Source of the DNA: Myxococcales bacterium
GTDB taxonomy: Bacteria; Myxococcota_A; Polyangia; Fen-1088
DNA: 52,081 nucleotides
Assembly: GCA_003153015.1 (NCBI GenBank)
Contig: PMBS01000063.1
Span: 1-52,081 of the forward strand
Reading direction: 5' to 3'
Shown here: in pieces, positions 1 to 7,978 of the stretch
How the letters are laid out: each line of letters opens with the position of its first letter
How positions within the stretch are numbered: the first letter of the stretch is position 1
The notes under the pieces: generated by a model
Database searches by the model: none
What the model was told of the DNA's origin: nothing
The model's input: the letters and a program-made list of their open reading frames with translations, nothing else
Position numbers and translations under genes: made by a program

Positions 1-597
1 GCCCGCATCCTGCCCAACCTCGTGGTCAGAACCGGGGGCGCGGTCTACGGGAGGCCGTGCCTGGTCGATGTGTTGGACGTCGGCCCGAGCAGCGCACCCG
101 AGTATCCGACCTTGCAGCCTGCGGCTGGCACTGACAAGGATGACGGCGGAGAAGAGATGACCAAAGGCGTTTCTGTCGCAGAGGAAATGGACCATGAATT
201 GAAGGGCGTTGCCGTCATTCTGGAGAACCCTGATGGCAAGTACTTGGTCATGAAGAACAAACCCCGTCCGGGAAAGCCCGTCCCATTCGTCACGATTCCC
301 ACGGGAACGGTAGAAAGGGGCGAAGACCCAGAAGCCACCGCGCTCAGAGAGGTCGAGGAGGAAACCGGACTAACCATCAGCGGCTTGCATCTGGTGGAGA
401 AGTTCAACAGTGTCGATCCGGAACGGTATGGTCGGACGCCGTTCACGACGTACGTTTTTCGGGCCAACTACGCTGGCTCCGCGACGTTGAGAGAGGAAGA
501 GAAACACGAGTGGCTGAGCTGGATGAAATGCGAGGAGATCCGCAACCTGGGTGGCCCGTTCTCCCTTGCTCTGGAACGGGCCTTGCGCCACATGTAG
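1..597 (+). CDS. Nudix hydrolase, possibly the C-terminal part of a metallophosphoesterase-Nudix fusion (5' partial)
   Basis: A perfect Nudix box (G-x5-E-x7-REVEEETGL) lies about 50 residues after the ATG at 157, so the C-terminal 146 residues should be a metal-dependent hydrolase of nucleoside diphosphate-X compounds. The frame stays open to the left edge. Residues coded by about 1-95 match the C-terminal tail of the metallophosphoesterase at 45172-46020 (shared NLxVRTGGAxYGRP). Either a phosphoesterase lost its stop and became fused to Nudix, or Nudix starts separately at ATG 157, which has a GGAG five bases upstream. ATG 187 is a third option. The Nudix assignment is firm. The fusion cannot be settled because the gene is cut by the window edge. 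Confidence 0.8.
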   Translation, partial: ARILPNLVVRTGGAVYGRPCLVDVLDVGPSSAPEYPTLQPAAGTDKDDGGEEMTKGVSVAEEMDHELKGVAVILENPDGKYLVMKNKPRPGKPVPFVTIPTGTVERGEDPEATALREVEEETGLTISGLHLVEKFNSVDPERYGRTPFTTYVFRANYAGSATLREEEKHEWLSWMKCEEIRNLGGPFSLALERALRHM

Positions 598-737
598 CTG
601 AGGGCCGTCTGGTCAGCTCAAGAGATTCGACCAGCGAAGCGAAAGAACCTCGGCGCGGCCGCGGCGTTGCGCCTCACGCTGCGATGGGCGCACAGAGGGG
701 CCGAAAGCAGTCTCCCTATCCGGGAACGTCCGTGATG

Positions 738-1538
738 TCACCTGGTTTGAACGGCATCGGCTGAGCGGCTCGCCGCGCTTTCGCAGGCAGCCGTGCACAG
801 CTTGGTTCGCGTGGGCTTTGGGCATTGCTTCTCCGCGGCCGAAACCACGGCGGGTGCGATGATCTCGTTGGCCTCGGCCTCGCGGATCGCGGCGCCCACC
901 TTGCAGCCCCGTAGCCCGGGCCAGCCCACGCAGGCGTGAGGAACGGTGGCAACTGGGAGGTCGGTGCAGCACTCCACGCACCAGCGCACCTCGAGGCTGT
1001 GTTCCTTCGCGCGGGCGGCTGTCGAGCGCGCATCTTGCGGCTTTATCAGGCGCGGCATCACGGGATAGTGGCCGTCACGGCACTCCCAAACCAGGATGTG
1101 GGTGGGCGCCTGTGCCTGTCCTTCGAACTGGCCCAGGCTGCGGCAGGCCGGGGCGCCGAACGTGTATACGGCACCGCCATTGCCCTTGCTCCTCAACGCG
1201 GATTTGAAACCGCCGGGCGTGCCCAAGAAGACCAGCAAAGTGTTGTCGGCCAGTTCCGGATCGTTTCCCGTGAAGCGCCAGTGAGCGACGATGTCGGGCC
1301 TGCCGTCGCCGTTCAGATCGGCGGCTTGCGTCTCCCAGCACATGTCATCTAGTTCGTTGGGCTTGTCCTTGCAGAAGGCGCCGTCCCGTCCCAGCGATGG
1401 GAGATTCGCGCCAGCGAGATATTGCGTCGAGAGCGCTTCCCAGGTCGTGGGAGGCGGGATGGTGCTTCCCTGGGCGGCGGACGTGCGTGGCGCAATTGCC
1501 GTGATGAGGACGGCGAGGATGAAGCAGATGGGCTTCAT
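738..1538 (-). CDS. Secreted protein with FG-GAP/VCBS-like calcium-binding motif
   Basis: The start at 1538 was chosen because it opens a clear Sec signal peptide: MKP, a hydrophobic stretch, then an SAAQG cleavage region. About 75 residues in, the motif DLNGDGRPDI is the Ca-binding loop seen in FG-GAP/VCBS beta-propeller repeats, but only one convincing copy is present. The second half is cysteine-rich (WCVECC, and CGWPGLRGCK-like pairs), which suggests disulfides in an exported protein. I do not recognise a catalytic family. It converges with the Nudix gene. No ECF-type promoter was seen upstream. Confidence 0.7.
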   Translation of the reverse strand: MKPICFILAVLITAIAPRTSAAQGSTIPPPTTWEALSTQYLAGANLPSLGRDGAFCKDKPNELDDMCWETQAADLNGDGRPDIVAHWRFTGNDPELADNTLLVFLGTPGGFKSALRSKGNGGAVYTFGAPACRSLGQFEGQAQAPTHILVWECRDGHYPVMPRLIKPQDARSTAARAKEHSLEVRWCVECCTDLPVATVPHACVGWPGLRGCKVGAAIREAEANEIIAPAVVSAAEKQCPKPTRTKLCTAACESAASRSADAVQTR

Positions 1539-1617
1539 TCCGCGCACGCGCCGCAATTCCCGTCTCGTGGTCTGCGTACAGGCGTTGCGGTCAACTCGTC
1601 GGGAAGGCATGGGCAGT

Positions 1618-1812
1618 TCACTTGGCATTCACCCGCCCGGCGGTTGCCAGGCTGGTGGATCCGCATTCGGGGCACTTCCTGCCGTTGTTGCTGCCTGAGC
1701 ACTCATGACAGAACTCGTGGCCGCAGTTCTTGCAGCGGTGGATGGGCATGTAACTCACGCTCAGCGACTCTTGGGGTCTGTGACCGCAAGCGGGACAGGA
1801 ATCGTACGTCAT
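1618..1812 (-). CDS. Small double zinc-ribbon protein
   Basis: A 64-residue protein made almost entirely of CxxC knuckles: SCPACGH near the N-terminus, then CKNCGHEFCHEC and KCPECG. This predicts two zinc ribbons or a treble-clef-like fold for binding nucleic acid or protein. The start at 1812 has an AAAGGAG ribosome site ten bases upstream. An ECF-like promoter lies at 1910-1937. The region between promoter and start holds a 31-bp duplication that also copies the ribosome site. The function is unknown. It resembles the zinc protein at 30834 only in general design. Confidence 0.7.
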   Translation of the reverse strand: MTYDSCPACGHRPQESLSVSYMPIHRCKNCGHEFCHECSGSNNGRKCPECGSTSLATAGRVNAK

Positions 1813-1818
1813 GGTTGA

Positions 1819-1922
1819 TTGGCTCCTTTGTGAGGCAGGCGGAGGAAAGATTTCCGCCGCGTTTTCGTCGGTAGCCTTTGGCGGGGGCTGGTTGGCTCCT
1901 TTGTGAGGCAGACGGAGGAAAG
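1819..1922. repeat. Pair of 31-bp direct repeats carrying the ribosome site
   Basis: Copies at 1819-1849 and 1892-1922 differ at one base. Each carries the AAGGAG ribosome site of the minus-strand zinc-ribbon gene, and the distal copy runs into the -10 block of its promoter. The 5' leader therefore has two ribosome sites, of which only the proximal one is at working distance from the start. A local duplication with the segment between is the simplest explanation. Confidence 0.75.
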
Positions 1923-1937
1923 GGGCTGGATCTGACG
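1910..1937 (-). promoter_or_regulatory. ECF-type promoter (CGTCAG-N16-CCGTCT)
   Basis: Read on the minus strand, CGTCAG (1937-1932), 16 bases, then CCGTCT (1915-1910). It faces the zinc-ribbon gene starting at 1812. The first base is C instead of T; the -10 block is a good match. Confidence 0.6.
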
Positions 1938-2012
1938 CACACATCGCAGACGGCTCTGCCATGTGACGTTCTCAACTGCTGCACGGGCTCCCGGCCTCGG
2001 GGTGTCGGCCAA

Positions 2013-3092
2013 TTAGAAGAGAGACATGATGTCCGCGAGCGTCGGGGGCTGATCCTGGGACTTCGCGTCGAACTGCAGATCCATCGTGGGGAGAGGGCAC
2101 GGCGACTCGTCGTCCGCGGAGCCGATCGTGGCTAGCAGTAGGCGGTGTTCTTCGGCCGAGAGCACGCCGCCGGAGAGGAGGGAATTCGCCAGGTCCCGGG
2201 CGTGCGTCGCCTCGCCGGCCAGCCGGAGATCCCATTCCTGGAGGTCGGACTCGTCGACCTGGACCATGCGGTAGCTGGTGAAGCCCGCGCCGATCCTCCC
2301 GGCCCCAGGAAACAGAAGGTCCGCGGCCAACTCGGCCATCTCCATCCGGCCCCACTCCAGATTCCGCGCCTCGTCCACCAATACTAGCGACAGCATCAGC
2401 CATGCCCCGACGCACGTTACGGTGTCTTCGGAGGAAAGCCGCGATCCTCGGATCGCGAACCCGTTGGTAGTCAGGTTGTGCGCCAACACGTCCACGTCGG
2501 TCACAAGTGACGAGATCGCGTCCCTGGCCACCTCTAAGAACGACAGCTTGCGTGCGCTGCGCGCTGTTGCGCGACCGGGGAAGCGGACCAGTCTGTCGTG
2601 CCACGCGGCTGCGGTCCTCTCGTTCCACTCGCGACTGACGATCTCCCGGACCGTCGGCAGCATGCGCTCGATCGCGCGGACGGCCGCGGGAAAAGGCGGG
2701 ACGTCGTGGATTCGCCGCATGGAAACCAGCCAATGCACCAGGGTCGCCCGCTGCGCGTGGTCGCTGAGCCAGTCCCCCGCCATGAGACCCGTGACAGCCA
2801 GGTCCTCCAGACACGCGGGCGAGGCCGCATCGGTCGGCAGGTTCTTCTCCTTCTGCGTCCGGGGCGCCAGCCGAAGGCCGAGCCGCGACAGTGCACCCAT
2901 GATCTGCTTGATGCTCTTGCGGCCGACCCCACGCAGATGCAGGAGTTCGGATTCGGCTGTGTTGGCGAGATCCTCGACCGTGAGGATGCCTGCTCGCGCG
3001 AGCCTCGCCACCAGGTCTGCGGGAAGGCACAGGCTGGCTACGTGTACCGACTCGATCGGGATCAGGTTGTGGGTGCACATGGTGTTGGACAT
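2013..3092 (-). CDS. Protein with N-terminal RNA polymerase alpha-CTD-like domain, remainder unknown
   Basis: Residues about 12-75 match the RNA polymerase alpha C-terminal domain pattern: LCLPADLVARL, GILTVEDL, the helix-hairpin-helix LLHLRGVGRKSIKQIM, then LGLRL. In RNA polymerase this domain binds DNA and activators. Here it is detached from any alpha N-terminal domain. The remaining 280 residues are mostly helical and unrecognised. A segment at about 125-172 (RAIERMLP, EWNE, WHDRL) recurs in the frameshifted gene at 50296-50921, so it is a shared domain of this island. The start at 3092 has a weak GGAAG site; ATG 3080 is possible. The domain could recruit or decoy transcription machinery, which is inference. 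Confidence 0.75.
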   Translation of the reverse strand: MSNTMCTHNLIPIESVHVASLCLPADLVARLARAGILTVEDLANTAESELLHLRGVGRKSIKQIMGALSRLGLRLAPRTQKEKNLPTDAASPACLEDLAVTGLMAGDWLSDHAQRATLVHWLVSMRRIHDVPPFPAAVRAIERMLPTVREIVSREWNERTAAAWHDRLVRFPGRATARSARKLSFLEVARDAISSLVTDVDVLAHNLTTNGFAIRGSRLSSEDTVTCVGAWLMLSLVLVDEARNLEWGRMEMAELAADLLFPGAGRIGAGFTSYRMVQVDESDLQEWDLRLAGEATHARDLANSLLSGGVLSAEEHRLLLATIGSADDESPCPLPTMDLQFDAKSQDQPPTLADIMSLF

Positions 3093-3224
3093 GGTTTCTT
3101 CCGAGAAGACAGGGCGGGAGTGCAGGGCATCTTCTGTTCCGGGCGCTCGCAGGTCGGGCGCTACGTCGACTGGTCGCCTCTTCGTCGAACGAGCGCAGAG
3201 GCCGGGGACACCCGGCCTGCGGGC

Positions 3225-3737
3225 CTATGCGGTCGGGTGCTGCTGGGAGGCGATGCGCGCGGCGCGGGCAGCCCGGTGGGCAGAACGGGCCTCGGCGCGC
3301 GCGGCACGTGCAGATTCCTTCTCGTCCTCTGCACGGCACAGCCACGCCGGGAAGTTGGTGCGGATTGCGCGCGGCGCGCAGCCCGAGGCACGCATCTTCC
3401 GCGCTGGCACGCGCGGCAGGCCGAGCGCCAGGTTGCGGATCGCGCGCGCGACGTCGGACGTGACGCTGGCCATCGCCACGGCTTCGATGCCGCCGGTGGC
3501 GCAGGGTACGCCGAAGGTCACGCGGCAGATCTCGTCCGACGACACGTCGAGAGCGCAGGCATCCCAGATCGGGCGGCACAGTTCGGCCTCGGGGCGTAGC
3601 TGCAGGTGCGCGCCGACGGAGGTGCGGGTGATCTGCCCGAGCACGCGCCACTCGGGGCTACCGGTGGTGGTGATGCGGGCGTACAGGGCATAGATGTCGC
3701 CAATCTTGATGCTGTTGAAGCTGCTGGTGAACGCCAT
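3225..3737 (-). CDS. Hypothetical protein, Ala/Arg-rich C-terminus
   Basis: 170 residues. The start at 3737 was chosen over upstream frame because of the AAGGGGG ribosome site seven bases before it. The N-terminal 100 residues look like a small beta-rich domain (SIKIGDIYALYARI, EWRVLGQITR). The C-terminal 45 residues are a charged Ala/Arg/Glu helix (ARAARAEARSAHRAARAAR). I do not recognise a family. An ECF-type promoter lies about 170 bp upstream at 3906-3933, with only tiny ORFs in between. Confidence 0.6.
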   Translation of the reverse strand: MAFTSSFNSIKIGDIYALYARITTTGSPEWRVLGQITRTSVGAHLQLRPEAELCRPIWDACALDVSSDEICRVTFGVPCATGGIEAVAMASVTSDVARAIRNLALGLPRVPARKMRASGCAPRAIRTNFPAWLCRAEDEKESARAARAEARSAHRAARAARIASQQHPTA

Positions 3738-3905
3738 GGTGATCCCCCTTGCTGGCCGGGCCGCCCGTCCGGACGCGCGGACCATCCGCGCGGCCAGCGG
3801 GCAGAAACCGCCCGTGCCATTCGTCGTGTGCTCTGGCGGCCTCTGCGGGCCTTGTCCTAGTGGCGGGGGAACTGCTTCATGCGTTCATCATCATTCTTGC
3901 CGGCT

Positions 3906-3933
3906 TGACGAGAGCCGGGCCGGGAATCTGACA
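3906..3933 (-). promoter_or_regulatory. ECF-type promoter (TGTCAG-N16-TCGTCA)
   Basis: On the minus strand, TGTCAG (3933-3928), 16 bases, TCGTCA (3911-3906). The first codons downstream are tiny overlapping ORFs (5 and 7 codons). The nearest real gene starts at 3737. It may be the promoter of a mostly deleted cassette that now serves the 3737 gene. Confidence 0.5.
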
Positions 3934-3999
3934 GTCATCCGGTTCATTGGACGGAAAGGGCGGGCAAGAGAGGCTCGCTCTTGGGCTCGAAGAAAGGGT

Positions 4000-4158
4000 T
4001 CAGGTTTCGTCGGCGGCCGGCGTGGCCAGCCGGGAGCCGGCCACCATGGTGCGCTCGGCGGCGTTGTCAAGACATCGCTCCCGGCGCTCAACTTTCACAG
4101 CAGTGGTCGGCCCGGCCATCGCCTGGGGTCGCAACGTGGGCATCGTTCTTGGGGCCAT
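4000..4158 (-). pseudogene. Relic or mini-ORF matching the C-terminal part of the four-helix membrane protein
   Basis: A 52-codon ORF contains NAAERTMVAGSRLA. This matches AAERAIVAGYRLA near the C-terminus of the membrane protein encoded at 10278-11498. The similarity is also visible in DNA (about 40 bp around 4023-4062 against about 10413-10452). All membrane segments are missing. An ECF-type promoter stands 21 bp upstream of the ATG and a GAGG site nine bases upstream. It is best read as an internally deleted cassette that kept its promoter; a functional short peptide is not excluded. Confidence 0.5.
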
Positions 4159-4178
4159 GGTCACCGCCTCGCTTTCCG

Positions 4179-4206
4179 AGACGTTGGCGCGCGCATCTTC
4201 CTGACA
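4179..4206 (-). promoter_or_regulatory. ECF-type promoter (TGTCAG-N16-ACGTCT)
   Basis: On the minus strand, TGTCAG (4206-4201), 16 bases, ACGTCT (4184-4179), placed 21 bp before the ATG at 4158. Confidence 0.55.
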
Positions 4207-4427
4207 GCTGAAGGCCAGAATCGGCCCGAGCGGGCAAGGTAAATAGCGGGCGAGTCGATACTGCGGGCACACGAGGCCCCGGGTAAGGGGAAGCCAGCTT
4301 GTCCGACCATCGAGGGACTCGGCAGAAAGCCGTTGAGATCAGCTCCCTCGACGGAAGCGACCTACGATGGAAACACGGGTCTGAGCACGTTGGGGTACAA
4401 TGGGTCCGTGTTCCTGGCTAGATCTCT
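4207..4427. other. Intergenic region upstream of the kinase gene
   Basis: There is no convincing ORF. The only promoter-like signal facing the kinase is TACAAT at 4396-4401, a good sigma-70 -10 hexamer without a recognisable -35. No ECF-type element faces right here. Confidence 0.4.
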
Positions 4428-7400
4428 ATGCTGCGGCCTCCGCGCCGTCACAGGAAGGGGGCGCGCGCCGTGATTGGTTCGGGTGACGGCCGCGGATCCG
4501 ACAACGGCGAGGCCAGCAGCTTTCGCGTTCGTGTGTTTGAGCTGGCGAAGGAGTTCGGTCTCGCGCCGAAAGACATGGTCGCCAAGATACGCACGCTCGG
4601 GGTCGAAGTCGCCAACCACATGTCGAATCTCGACGCCGCGGACGCCTATCGCGTGAAGCTAGCCATTATCCGGGAAAGACAACAAGAAGTATCAAAGGAG
4701 ATAAGAGAAAGCTTGCGCATAGACGAGTCGTCTGAATCCGTGCGCCCACTCCCCTTCGGCTTCGGCGAGACTCCGCCACCGCGGGTCACTGGCTCGGCCG
4801 CGACCGGGCAGTCCATCCAGTTGGAGACCCCTCCCGAAATCAAGATTCCGCAACCGGTGGTCACTGGCTCGGCCGCGACTGGGCAGTTCATCCAGTTGCC
4901 CGGTTTGGGCTCGCGCGAGGGCAGTGTTCCCAAGATCGAGATCAAGGACCGGGACGAGGAACTGCGCCGCATGGGACGGGGGAGCCTCATCTCGCGCGGA
5001 CCGGGTGGCCGTGACTGGCGCGCGCCAAGTGCCGCCGGGCAGCAGCCGGGTGGGCCAGCCGGGTTGGGTCAACCCGAACCAACCCAGCCGCCAGACCTTT
5101 TGCCGCCGTCCTCGGAGAGACTGCTGGCGACCATCGAGTCTCGTTACCCGTTCGCTATCGCCAAGACAGCGCGTACGTGGCGCAACTTGCCCCCTGAGGA
5201 TTGGCTGGGCCGCATCACGCGGTTGGAGCCCCTGTTTGACCAGACGTTGCGACATCTGATGCTGGTGGCACTGGCTGAGTACCTCGCCACGGATAGTCGG
5301 ACGCGAGAGCTGCGCACGGGGATTCGCGAGACTCTGGCCAAACCCGGCGCTTTTGGAACGTTCAAGTGGCTGCTGGATTTACTGGTGAAGAAACAGGGAG
5401 TCGGCGTTTCGTCTTCGCTGGCGACGTTGCGTTCTGCATACTTCGAGAAGCAAACACCCGGCAACCTAGTATGGATCATGAACGAGGCGATCCGGCTGCG
5501 CAACCTGATGGTCAAGAAGAGCGAGGCGCAGCCACCCACGAAAGCGATGTACGACCAAAGCCGGACGCTGACGCTGGAACTGCTTCGGGAGTTGACCTTC
5601 TTGTGCAACCCTATCGTCTGTATCCGAAGCGCGACCAGGACTCGAACCGTCTGGGACTATGACTGCGTGTGCTTCAACGGTCCCCACGAGGATTTTGAGA
5701 GCTTCAGATTCCAGACCGACCTGACACTCGAAAGCGGCAGGGTCATGCTGGTTGATGAGAAGAGGAACGGGGTCCTGGATTTGCATCCGCTGTTTGTCTA
5801 CCGCAATTCCTGCCCGCGCAAGGAATGCGGGCGCCCGCACCTCTATCTTCTGCAGAGTCTTGACGATCGGGCGAAGTCGGCGACTCTGACCGCCGTGGCC
5901 GCGACACAACACGAGATTCAGGACGGACACGTGTGGAAAGACCTGGCCGGTCTACTCGACACACCCACGCTGGGAAGGTGGAGCCAGTCACGTTACCTCA
6001 AGTTGCCAGGCGCAGAGCCGTTGGTTGCGGGCATCGGCTCTGGAACCTTGGTTGGGAACGGGAAGTACAAGGTCGTGAGGTCAATCAAGAGTGGTGGGCA
6101 GGCGGACGTGTACGAGGTGGAGCAGCTGGATACGGGCGCTCATCTGGCAATGAAGATGCTGTCAATGACCGGGGCAGCGGCGAAACAGGTTCTGCAGCGT
6201 TTCGATCGAGAATACGAGGCGATGAAGGGACTGGATGACGACCACATCATCAGGCCGCGTGAGCGTGGCTCCGATGGGATGCTCTACTTCATCGTCATGG
6301 AACTGGCGGAGGGATGGAAGAATTCAAGCGGGACGGCGCGCGACGTGGGGGAGTTGTCGAAGCCGCTGGAGGAAAGGCGGGTTGTCGATATCGCGAAACA
6401 GGTGTGCAAAGGCTTGGCGTACTTGCACTCGCACGGCTACGTGCACAGGGACATCAAGCCCGGAAATCTCCTGCTTTGTGCTGGTGAGCAGGTGAAGATC
6501 GGTGATTTCGGTATTGCCTACGGTCACCATCACAGCCGATTGACCTCCACTGGACAGCCGCTCGGGACGGCGGCCTACATGGCACCCGAGCAGGACGGCG
6601 TGGGCACGGTCGATGCGACCAGCGACATCTACTCACTCGGTGCTGTCCTGTTCGAGTTGCTCACCGGAGAGGTGCCTTTCGAGGGTCTTGGTTTTGCGGA
6701 GACGCTGATCGAGCGCACCAAACGCCCCGCGCGGAGGGTGGAGCAGGTGAATGCGAGCATCTCCAGCAGAATGGTGCGAATTGTGAATCGGTGTCTGGAA
6801 AGGGAGCGCAAGGAGAGGTATGCCTCGGCGTTGGACCTCCTGCGGGCATTCGAGGAATGGAAACCTGATTGTATGACCCTGTCGGGGCACGATGGTCCTG
6901 TTCAGGCTGTTGCCATTCGGAACGACGGCGCTCTGGCCGTATCTGGGGGCGAAGACGGCACGCTCAAAGTGTGGAATCTCGAAACCGGGAAATGCACCAA
7001 GACACTTCGCGGCCACGAAGGTCGAGTCAATTGCGTGGTGATTACTGAAGATGGCCGCTCGGCCTTCTCTGGCGGGGCGGACTGGACCGTCAGACGATGG
7101 AATCTCGAAACAGGTGAGTCTGTCCGCGTCTTCAGCGCACACGCGGGCGAGGTCGTGGCCCTAGCCACCTCGGCTAGCGGGAGCGTGGTGCTCTCGGGGT
7201 GCGAGGACGACAAGCTCCGTATCTGGAACGGCGACAATGGTGCCTGTATGGAGGTTATTCACGGCGTGGATGGCGTCGCTGGTGTCGGCGTGTTTCGAGA
7301 GGGTGACTTTGCTGTGTCGGTCACCTCGGGCGGAGACCTGAGGTTGTGGAACATCTACCGAGGCCAATACGATACAACCTTCGCTGGCGAGCTGTTCTAT

Positions 7401-7964
7401 GAGTCCGGCGTTCTGTGCCTCGCTCTGGTGTGGGATAGCCGAACGAAGGACCCGGGGATTCTAGTCGCGGGCGAGGATGGCGTTCTGTCGGCTCTTGGGT
7501 GTGATCAGATGGACCGATTGTACTTCGTGCAAACGCTCACGAAACACGAAGACTCCCTTTGGTGCGTAGCGATGTCCGGAGATCAACGACTCGCAGCCGC
7601 CGGTGACCAGTCTGGAATGGTCATGTTCTGGGATACGTCGACCGGGGGCGAATCGAAAATGGAGGTCAGGCACACATGCGGTGTGACCGGCATAGCCGTG
7701 TCATCAGATGGGCATCGGGCGGTTTCCGCCTCTGAAGATGGAACGCTGATCGTTTGGCACCTTGAGGATATCATCGAGCAGATCGCGAGGGATCATGCAC
7801 AGGATAGCGACCGTGAGAATGATGACCCCGAGGACAGCGACACTGCTTCTGCCTCCCAGAGTGGGGACGAGGCCGACGATCGTTCCGAAGATGATGACGA
7901 TGATAGCTGCGTCGGCCCAGGGTGGAGGAGTAGTCGGCGAGGGAGACGAGGGGAGCGCTGGTGA
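4428..7964 (+). CDS. IF2_N - Ser/Thr protein kinase - WD40 beta-propeller protein
   Basis: 1178 residues. Residues about 32-78 match the IF2_N domain of translation initiation factor 2 (VFELAKEFGLAPKDMVAKIR, then HMSNLDAADAYRVK), here cut from its usual context. A Pro/Gly linker with two VTGSAATGQ repeats follows, then an unrecognised helical domain with a CxxxC segment (about 465). The kinase spans about 546-815: glycine loop SGGQADVY, K576, HRDIKPGN with D675, DFG at 693 and APEQ, so it should be active. Seven WD40-type blades (about 817-1125) and an acidic tail follow. The annotated ATG at 4428 has no ribosome site; GTG 4470, nine bases after GGAAGGGGG, may be the true start. It is likely a cytosolic sensor kinase. 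It ends 14 bp from the convergent HEPN gene. Confidence 0.92.
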   Translation: MLRPPRRHRKGARAVIGSGDGRGSDNGEASSFRVRVFELAKEFGLAPKDMVAKIRTLGVEVANHMSNLDAADAYRVKLAIIRERQQEVSKEIRESLRIDESSESVRPLPFGFGETPPPRVTGSAATGQSIQLETPPEIKIPQPVVTGSAATGQFIQLPGLGSREGSVPKIEIKDRDEELRRMGRGSLISRGPGGRDWRAPSAAGQQPGGPAGLGQPEPTQPPDLLPPSSERLLATIESRYPFAIAKTARTWRNLPPEDWLGRITRLEPLFDQTLRHLMLVALAEYLATDSRTRELRTGIRETLAKPGAFGTFKWLLDLLVKKQGVGVSSSLATLRSAYFEKQTPGNLVWIMNEAIRLRNLMVKKSEAQPPTKAMYDQSRTLTLELLRELTFLCNPIVCIRSATRTRTVWDYDCVCFNGPHEDFESFRFQTDLTLESGRVMLVDEKRNGVLDLHPLFVYRNSCPRKECGRPHLYLLQSLDDRAKSATLTAVAATQHEIQDGHVWKDLAGLLDTPTLGRWSQSRYLKLPGAEPLVAGIGSGTLVGNGKYKVVRSIKSGGQADVYEVEQLDTGAHLAMKMLSMTGAAAKQVLQRFDREYEAMKGLDDDHIIRPRERGSDGMLYFIVMELAEGWKNSSGTARDVGELSKPLEERRVVDIAKQVCKGLAYLHSHGYVHRDIKPGNLLLCAGEQVKIGDFGIAYGHHHSRLTSTGQPLGTAAYMAPEQDGVGTVDATSDIYSLGAVLFELLTGEVPFEGLGFAETLIERTKRPARRVEQVNASISSRMVRIVNRCLERERKERYASALDLLRAFEEWKPDCMTLSGHDGPVQAVAIRNDGALAVSGGEDGTLKVWNLETGKCTKTLRGHEGRVNCVVITEDGRSAFSGGADWTVRRWNLETGESVRVFSAHAGEVVALATSASGSVVLSGCEDDKLRIWNGDNGACMEVIHGVDGVAGVGVFREGDFAVSVTSGGDLRLWNIYRGQYDTTFAGELFYESGVLCLALVWDSRTKDPGILVAGEDGVLSALGCDQMDRLYFVQTLTKHEDSLWCVAMSGDQRLAAAGDQSGMVMFWDTSTGGESKMEVRHTCGVTGIAVSSDGHRAVSASEDGTLIVWHLEDIIEQIARDHAQDSDRENDDPEDSDTASASQSGDEADDRSEDDDDDSCVGPGWRSSRRGRRGERW

Positions 7965-7978
7965 GCGATGGCGCCAGC

